Translations under genes and position numbers: made by a program
Shown: in pieces, positions 55,937 to 64,000 of the stretch
How the letters are laid out: every line of letters begins with the position of its first letter
How positions within the stretch are numbered: the stretch's first letter is position 1
DNA from: Nematostella vectensis
Lineage: Eukaryota > Cnidaria > Anthozoa > Actiniaria > Edwardsiidae
Assembly (NCBI RefSeq): GCF_932526225.1
Contig: NC_064038.1
Location: 18,153,075-18,217,074, forward strand
Length of the DNA: 64,000 bases
Direction: 5' to 3'
The notes under the pieces: model-generated
The model's input: only the letters and a program-made list of their open reading frames with translations
What the model was told of the DNA's origin: nothing
Databases searched by the model: none

Positions 55937-56040
55937 AGTAGGGCGCGGTTAGTACTTGGATGGGTGACCGCCTGGGAATACCGTGTGCTGTAGGCATTTC
56001 CTTTTTGTCATCGAAGTACTCACAGGACTGTTATATAATA

Positions 56041-56463
56041 GATAGATCTTACACAGTTCTATCGTCTACGGCCATACCACTTAGAAAGCACCGGTTCTCG
56101 TCCGATCACCGAAGCTAAGCTCATTAGGGCGCGGTAAGTACTTGGATGGGTGACCGCTTCGGAATACCGTGTGCTGTAGGCATTTCCTTTTTGTTATCGA
56201 GGTACTGACAGGACTGTTATATAATAGATAGATGTTACACAGTTCTATCGTTTACGGCCATACCACTGAGAAAGCACCAGTTCTCGTCCGATCACAGAAC
56301 TTAAAGTCAGTATGGCACGGTTAGTACTTGGACGGGTGACCGCCTGGGAATACCGTGTGCTGTAGGCATTTCCTTTTTGTTATCGAGGTACTCACAGGAC
56401 TGTTATATAATAGATAGATCTTAAACAGTTCTATCGTCTACGGCCATACCACTGAGAAAGCAC

Positions 56464-56494
<31 letters not shown>

Positions 56495-56649
56495 AGTAGG
56501 GCGCGGTTAGTACTTGGATGGGTGACCGCCTGGGAATACCGTGTGCTGTAGGCATTTACTTTTTGTTTTCGAAGTACTAACAGGACTGTTATATAATAGA
56601 TAGATCTTACACAGTTCTATCGTCTACGGCCATACCACTGAGAAAGCAC

Positions 56650-56680
<31 letters not shown>

Positions 56681-56835
56681 AGTAGGGCGCGGTTAGTACT
56701 TGGATGGGTGACCGCCTGGGAATACCGTGTGCTGTAGGCATTTCCTTTTTGTCATCGAAGTACTCACAGGACTGTTATATAATAGATAGATCTTACACAG
56801 TTCTATCGTCTACGGCCATACAACTTAGAAAGCAC

Positions 56836-56866
<31 letters not shown>

Positions 56867-57207
56867 ATTAGGGCGCGGTAAGTACTTGGATGGGTGACCG
56901 CTTCGGAATACCGTGTGCTGTAGGCATTTCCTTTTTGTTACCAAAGTACTCACAGGACAGTTATATAAAATCTATTTCTTACACAGTTCTATCGTTTACG
57001 GCCATACCACTGAGAAAGCACCAGTTCTCGTCCGATCACAGAACTTAAAGTCAGTAGGGCACGGTTAGTACTTGGACGGGTGACCGCCTGGGAATACCGT
57101 GTGCTGTAGGCATTTCCTTTTTGTTATCGAGGTACCCACAGGACTGTTATATAATAGATAGATCTTAAACAGTTCTATCGTCTACGGCCATACCACTGAG
57201 AAAGCAC

Positions 57208-57238
<31 letters not shown>

Positions 57239-57579
57239 AGTAGGGCGCTGTTAGTACTTGGATGGGTGACCGCCTGGGAATACCGTGTGCTGTAGGCATT
57301 TCCTTTTTGTCATCGAAGTACTCACAGGACTGTTATATAATATATATTTCTTACACAGTTCTGTCGTCTACGGCCATACCACTGAGAAAGCACCGGTTCT
57401 CGTCCGATCACCGAATTTAAGCTCAGTAGGGCGCGGTTAGTACTTGGATGGGTGACCGCCTGGGAATACCGTGTGCTGTAGGCATTTCCTTTTTGTCATC
57501 GAAGTACTCACAGGACTGTTATATAATAGATAGATCTTACACAGTTCTATCGTCTACGGCCATACCACTTAGAAAGCAC

Positions 57580-57610
<31 letters not shown>

Positions 57611-57951
57611 AGTAGGGCGCGGTAAGTACTTGGATGGGTGACCGCTTCGGAATACAGTGTGCTGTAGTCATTTCCTTTTTGTTACCAAAGTACTCACAGG
57701 ACTGTTATATAAAATCTATTTCTTACACAGTTCTGTCGTCTACGGCCATACCACTGAGAAAGCACCGGTTCTCGTCCGATCACCGTAGTTAAGCTCAGTA
57801 GGGCACGGTTAGTACTTGGATGGGTGACCGCCTGGGAATACCGTGTGCTGTAGGCATTTCCTTTTTGTTATCGAGGTACTCATAGGACTGTTATATAATA
57901 GATAGATTTTAAACAGTTCTGTCGTCTACGACCATACCACTGAGAAAGCAC

Positions 57952-57982
<31 letters not shown>

Positions 57983-58137
57983 AGTAGGGCGCGGTTAGTA
58001 CTTGGATGGGTGACCGCCTGGGAATACCGTGTGCTGTAGGCATTTCCTTTTTGTCATCGAAGTACTCACAGGACTGTTATATAATAGATAGATCTTACAC
58101 AGTTCTATCGTCTACGGCCATACCACTTAGAAAGCAC

Positions 58138-58168
<31 letters not shown>

Positions 58169-58509
58169 AGTAGGGCGCGGTAAGTACTTGGATGGGTGAC
58201 CGCTTCGGAATACCGTGTGCTGTAGGCATTTCCTTTTTGTTATCGAGGTACTGACAGGACTGTTATATAATAAATAGATGTTACACAGTTCTATCGTTTA
58301 CGGCCATACCACTGAGAAAGCACCAGTTCTCGTCCGATCACAGAACTTAAAGTCAGTATGGCACGGTTAGTACTTGGACGGGTGACCGCCTGGGAATACC
58401 GTGTGCTGTAGGCATTTCCTTTTTGTTATCGAGGTACTCACAGGACTGTTATATAATAAATAGATCTTAAACAGTTCTATCGTCTACGGCCATACCACTG
58501 AGAAAGCAC

Positions 58510-58540
<31 letters not shown>

Positions 58541-58695
58541 AGTAGGGCGCGGTTAGTACTTGGATGGGTGACCGCCTGGGAATACCGTGTGCTGTAGGCA
58601 TTTCCTTTTTGTCATCGAAGTACTCACAGGACTGTTATATAATATATATTTCTTACACAGTTCTGTCGTCTACGGCCATACCAATGAGAAAGCAC

Positions 58696-58726
<31 letters not shown>

Positions 58727-58881
58727 AGTAGGGCGCGGTAAGTACTTGGATGGGTGACCGCCTGGGAATACCGTGTGCTGTAGGCATTTCCTTTTTGTCA
58801 TCGAAGTACTCACAGGACTGTTATATAATAGATAGATCTTACACAGTTCTATCGTCTACGGCCATACCACTTAGAAAGCAC

Positions 58882-58912
<31 letters not shown>

Positions 58913-59067
58913 AGTAGGGCGCGGTAAGTACTTGGATGGGTGACCGCCTGGGAATACCGTGTGCTGTAGGCATTTCCTTTTTGTTATCGAGGTACTCACA
59001 GGACTGTTATATAATAGATAGATCTTAAACAGTTCTGTCGTCTACGACCATACCACTGAGAAAGCAC

Positions 59068-59098
<31 letters not shown>

Positions 59099-59253
59099 AG
59101 TAGGGCGCGGTTAGTACTTGGATGGGTGACCGCCTGGGAATACCGTGTGCTGTAGGCATTTCCTTTTTGTCATCGAAGTACTCACAGGACTGTTATATAA
59201 TAGATAGATCTTACACAGTTCTATCGTCTACGGCCATACCACTTAGAAAGCAC

Positions 59254-59284
<31 letters not shown>

Positions 59285-59625
59285 AGTAGGGCGCGGTAAG
59301 TACTTGGATGGGTGACCACTTCGGAATACCGTGTGCTGTAGGCATTTCCTTTTTGTTACCAAAGTACTCACAGGACTGTTATATAAAATCTATTTCTTAC
59401 ACAGTTCTGTCGTCTACGGCCATACCACTGAGAAAGCACCGGTTCTCGTCCGATCACCGTAGTTAAGCTCAGTAGGGCACGGTTAGTACTTGGATGGGTG
59501 ACCGCCTGGGAATACCGTGTGCTGTAGGCATTTCCTTTTTGTTATCGAGGTACTCACAGGACTGTTATATAATAGATAGATCTTAAACAGTTCTGTCGTC
59601 TACGACCATACCACTGAGAAAGCAC

Positions 59626-59656
<31 letters not shown>

Positions 59657-59760
59657 AGTAGGGCGCGGTTAGTACTTGGATGGGTGACCGCCTGGGAATA
59701 CCGTGTGCTGTAGGCATTTCCTTTTTGTCATCGAAGTACTCACAGGACTGTTATATAATA
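56041..59760 (+). repeat. 5S higher-order repeat, copy 1 (20 genes)
   Basis: This 3720-bp block equals 20 repeat units and recurs at 59761-63480 in the same order of classes. Private variants are shared at the same offset: GAAGCTAAGC at about 56111 and 59831, GGCATTTACTTTTTGTTTTC at about 56551 and 60271, and CTGTAGTCATTTCC at about 57662 and 61382. A few differences between copies (for example near 56958 and 58683) show that the duplication is recent but not immediate. Confidence 0.93.
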
Positions 59761-60183
59761 GATAGATCTTACACAGTTCTATCGTCTACGGCCATACCAC
59801 TTAGAAAGCACCGGTTCTCGTCCGATCACCGAAGCTAAGCTCATTAGGGCGCGGTAAGTACTTGGATGGGTGACCGCTTCGGAATACCGTGTGCTGTAGG
59901 CATTTCCTTTTTGTTATCGAGGTACTGACAGGACTGTTATATAATAGATAGATGTTACACAGTTCTATCGTTTACGGCCATACCACTGAGAAAGCACCAG
60001 TTCTCGTCCGATCACAGAACTTAAAGTCAGTATGGCACGGTTAGTACTTGGACGGGTGACCGCCTGGGAATACCGTGTGCTGTAGGCATTTCCTTTTTGT
60101 TATCGAGGTACTCACAGGACTGTTATATAATAGATAGATCTTAAACAGTTCTATCGTCTACGGCCATACCACTGAGAAAGCAC

Positions 60184-60214
<31 letters not shown>

Positions 60215-60369
60215 AGTAGGGCGCGGTTAGTACTTGGATGGGTGACCGCCTGGGAATACCGTGTGCTGTAGGCATTTACTTTTTGTTTTCGAAGTACTAA
60301 CAGGACTGTTATATAATAGATAGATCTTACACAGTTCTATCGTCTACGGCCATACCACTGAGAAAGCAC

Positions 60370-60400
<31 letters not shown>

Positions 60401-60927
60401 AGTAGGGCGCGGTTAGTACTTGGATGGGTGACCGCCTGGGAATACCGTGTGCTGTAGGCATTTCCTTTTTGTCATCGAAGTTCTCACAGGACTGTTATAT
60501 AATAGATAGATCTTACACAGTTCTATCGTCTACGGCCATACCACTTAGAAAGCACCGGTTCTCGTCCGATCACCGAAGCTAAGCTCATTAGGGCGCGGTA
60601 AGTACTTGGATGGGTGACCGCTTCGGAATACCGTGTGCTGTAGGCATTTCCTTTTTGTTACCAAAGTACTCACAGGACTGTTATATAAAATCTATTTCTT
60701 ACACAGTTCTATCGTTTACGGCCATACCACTGAGAAAGCACCAGTTCTCGTCCGATCACAGAACTTAAAGTCAGTAGGGCACGGTTAGTACTTGGACGGG
60801 TGACCGCCTGGGAATACCGTGTGCTGTAGGCATTTCCTTTTTGTTATCGAGGTACCCACAGGACTGTTATATAATAGATAGATCTTAAACAGTTCTATCG
60901 TCTACGGCCATACCACTGAGAAAGCAC

Positions 60928-60958
<31 letters not shown>

Positions 60959-61299
60959 AGTAGGGCGCTGTTAGTACTTGGATGGGTGACCGCCTGGGAA
61001 TACCGTGTGCTGTAGGCATTTCCTTTTTGTCATCGAAGTACTCACAGGACTGTTATATAATATATATTTCTTACACAGTTCTGTCGTCTACGGCCATACC
61101 ACTGAGAAAGCACCGGTTCTCGTCCGATCACCGAATTTAAGCTCAGTAGGGCGCGGTTAGTACTTGGATGGGTGACCGCCTGGGAATACCGTGTGCTGTA
61201 GGCATTTCCTTTTTGTCATCGAAGTACTCACAGGACTGTTATATAATAGATAGATCTTACACAGTTCTATCGTCTACGGCCATACCACTTAGAAAGCAC

Positions 61300-61330
<31 letters not shown>

Positions 61331-61857
61331 AGTAGGGCGCGGTAAGTACTTGGATGGGTGACCGCTTCGGAATACAGTGTGCTGTAGTCATTTCCTTTTT
61401 GTTACCAAAGTACTCACAGGACTGTTATATAAAATCTATTTCTTACACAGTTCTGTCGTCTACGGCCATACCACTGAGAAAGCACCGGTTCTCGTCCGAT
61501 CACCGTAGTTAAGCTCAGTAGGGCACGGTTAGTACTTGGATGGGTGACCGCCTGGGAATACCGTGTGCTGTAGGCATTTCCTTTTTGTTATCGAGGTACT
61601 CATAGGACTGTTATATAATAGATAGATTTTAAACAGTTCTGTCGTCTACGACCATACCACTGAGAAAGCACCGGTTCTCGTCCGATCACTGAAGTTAAGC
61701 TCAGTAGGGCGCGGTTAGTACTTGGATGGGTGACCGCCTGGGAATACCGTGTGCTGTAGGCATTTCCTTTTTGTCATCGAAGTACTCACAGGACTGTTAT
61801 ATAATAGATAGATCTTACACAGTTCTATCGTCTACGGCCATACCACTTAGAAAGCAC

Positions 61858-61888
<31 letters not shown>

Positions 61889-62229
61889 AGTAGGGCGCGG
61901 TAAGTACTTGGATGGGTGACCGCTTCGGAATACCGTGTGCTGTAGGCATTTCCTTTTTGTTATCGAGGTACTGACAGGACTGTTATATAATAAATAGATG
62001 TTACACAGTTCTATCGTTTACGGCCATACCACTGAGAAAGCACCAGTTCTCGTCCGATCACAGAACTTAAAGTCAGTATGGCACGGTTAGTACTTGGACG
62101 GGTGACCGCCTGGGAATACCGTGTGCTGTAGGCATTTCCTTTTTGTTATCGAGGTACTCACAGGACTGTTATATAATAAATAGATCTTAAACAGTTCTAT
62201 CGTCTACGGCCATACCACTGAGAAAGCAC

Positions 62230-62260
<31 letters not shown>

Positions 62261-62415
62261 AGTAGGGCGCGGTTAGTACTTGGATGGGTGACCGCCTGGG
62301 AATACCGTGTGCTGTAGGCATTTCCTTTTTGTCATCGAAGTACTCACAGGACTGTTATATAATATATATTTCTTACACAGTTCTGTCGTCTACGGCCATA
62401 ACAATGAGAAAGCAC

Positions 62416-62446
<31 letters not shown>

Positions 62447-62601
62447 AGTAGGGCGCGGTAAGTACTTGGATGGGTGACCGCCTGGGAATACCGTGTGCTG
62501 TAGGCATTTCCTTTTTGTCATCGAAGTACTCACAGGACTGTTATATAATAGATAGATCTTACACAGTTCTATCGTCTACGGCCATACCACTTAGAAAGCA
62601 C

Positions 62602-62632
<31 letters not shown>

Positions 62633-62787
62633 AGTAGGGCGCGGTAAGTACTTGGATGGGTGACCGCCTGGGAATACCGTGTGCTGTAGGCATTTCCTTT
62701 TTGTTATCGAGGTACTCACAGGACTGTTATATAATAGATAGATCTTAAACAGTTCTGTCGTCTACGACCATACCACTGAGAAAGCAC

Positions 62788-62818
<31 letters not shown>

Positions 62819-62973
62819 AGTAGGGCGCGGTTAGTACTTGGATGGGTGACCGCCTGGGAATACCGTGTGCTGTAGGCATTTCCTTTTTGTCATCGAAGTA
62901 CTCACAGGACTGTTATATAATAGATAGATCTTACACAGTTCTATCGTCTACGGCCATACCACTTAGAAAGCAC

Positions 62974-63004
<31 letters not shown>

Positions 63005-63345
63005 AGTAGGGCGCGGTAAGTACTTGGATGGGTGACCACTTCGGAATACCGTGTGCTGTAGGCATTTCCTTTTTGTTACCAAAGTACTCACAGGACTGTT
63101 ATATAAAATCTATTTCTTACACAGTTCTGTCGTCTACGGCCATACCACTGAGAAAGCACCGGTTCTCGTCCGATCACCGTAGTTAAGCTCAGTAGGGCAC
63201 GGTTAGTACTTGGATGGGTGACCGCCTGGGAATACCGTGTGCTGTAGGCATTTCCTTTTTGTTATCGAGGTACTCACAGGACTGTTATATAATAGATAGA
63301 TCTTAAACAGTTCTGTCGTCTACGACCATACCACTGAGAAAGCAC

Positions 63346-63376
<31 letters not shown>

Positions 63377-63480
63377 AGTAGGGCGCGGTTAGTACTTGGA
63401 TGGGTGACCGCCTGGGAATACCGTGTGCTGTAGGCATTTCCTTTTTGTCATCGAAGTACTCACAGGACTGTTAGATAATA
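59761..63480 (+). repeat. 5S higher-order repeat, copy 2 (20 genes)
   Basis: Second copy of the 3720-bp block. A third copy appears to begin at 63481 and runs out of the window, with a few differences such as GAAGTTAAGC for GAAGCTAAGC. Confidence 0.92.
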
Positions 63481-63531
63481 GATAGATCTTACACAGTTCT
63501 ATCGTCTACGGCCATACCACTTAGAAAGCAC

Positions 63532-63562
<31 letters not shown>

Positions 63563-63875
63563 ATTAGGGCGCGGTAAGTACTTGGATGGGTGACCGCTTC
63601 GGAATACCGTGTGCTGTAGGCATTTCCTTTTTGTTATCGAGGTACTGACAGGACTGTTATATAATAGATAGATGTTACACAGTTCTATCGTTTACGGCCA
63701 TACCACTGAGAAAGCACCAGTTCTCGTCCGATCACAGAACTTAAAGTCAGTAGGGCACGGTTAGTACCTGGACGGGTGACCGCCTGGGAATACCGTGTGC
63801 TGTAGGCATTTCCTTTTTGTTATCGATGTACTCACGGGACTGTTATATAATAGATAGATCTTAAACAGTTCTATC

Positions 63876-63903
63876 GTCTACGGCCATACCACTGAGAAAG
63901 CAC

Positions 63904-63934
<31 letters not shown>

Positions 63935-63994
63935 AGTAGGGCGCGGTTAGTACTTGGATGGGTGACCGCCTGGGAATACCGTGTGCTGTAGGCA
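63876..63994 (+). rRNA. 5S rRNA, last complete copy in the window
   Basis: A canonical class A gene, complete to GCTGTAGGCA. The window ends 6 nt later, before its terminator T run is complete. Confidence 0.93.
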
Positions 63995-64000
63995 TTTCCT

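Larger units (their letters stand above)
49171..64000 (+). repeat. 5S rDNA tandem array, 80 repeats of 186 bp
   Basis: Each 186-bp unit holds one 5S rRNA gene of about 119 nt and a 67-nt spacer. Gene starts (GTCTACGGCC or a variant) are at 49183, 49369, 49555, 49741 and every 186 bp after; from about 52160 on they fall 1 bp earlier, owing to a 1-bp deletion near 52072, and the last starts at 63876. All copies are on the + strand. The spacer has a T5 terminator (CCTTTTTG) just after the gene, a TACTCACAGGACTG core and TATATAA about 30 bp before the next start. The array continues beyond the window. Units are not identical: three main gene classes and several spacer classes alternate. Confidence 0.98.

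Overview
This looks like nuclear DNA of a cnidarian, most likely an anthozoan sea anemone (Nematostella-like). The evidence is metazoan-type 5S rRNA genes in a long tandem array, AT-rich intergenic DNA with spliced small genes, and a repeat set typical of anthozoans: BEL/Pao LTR element, L2- and CR1-like LINEs, hAT-type DNA transposons and a Polinton. The species name is an inference.

Layout. 1-4.4 kb: a 203-205 bp satellite enclosed by short terminal inverted repeats, with a 65-bp flanking sequence present on both sides. 4.4-8.5 kb: AT-rich intergenic DNA with a 158-bp MITE and two fold-back structures. 8.5-11.7 kb: a two-exon host gene for a small secreted protein. Its signal-peptide exon and its exon with seven of the eight mature-region cysteines (eight counting the first codon) join in phase; the intron holds a minisatellite, a stem-loop and a CR1-like LINE fragment. 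12.4-18.5 kb: a 6.1-kb array of a 40-bp minisatellite (about 150 units). 18.5-23.5 kb: a diverged tandem duplication with candidate minus-strand exons, then a block of imperfect repeats rich in TGACGTCA.

23.5-40.4 kb is a stack of nested insertions. An L2-like LINE is the base. A young BEL/Pao LTR element (23542-30979, TSD ATACC) sits near its 5' end. A 6.46-kb hAT-like DNA transposon (32872-39328, TSD TTTGA) interrupts the LINE's reverse transcriptase gene, and a CR1-like LINE (about 35105-38399) is inserted inside that transposon. The LINE reading frame resumes exactly after the transposon.

40.4-49.2 kb: a degraded Polinton-type element with protein-primed DNA polymerase B, integrase, capsid and packaging-ATPase regions plus small membrane-protein genes. 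Its right end stops abruptly in 5S spacer sequence at about 49171.

49.18-64 kb: 80 tandem 5S rRNA genes, 186-bp period, all on the + strand. Each repeat carries an upstream TATA-like motif and a T5 Pol III terminator. At least three sequence classes are interspersed. From 56041 on, the array is built from a 3720-bp higher-order unit of 20 genes, copied twice with a third copy starting.

No metabolic operon or defence system is present. The strongest new leads are the eight-cysteine secreted protein, the 5S higher-order structure with its variant classes, and the satellite-bearing inverted-repeat element.
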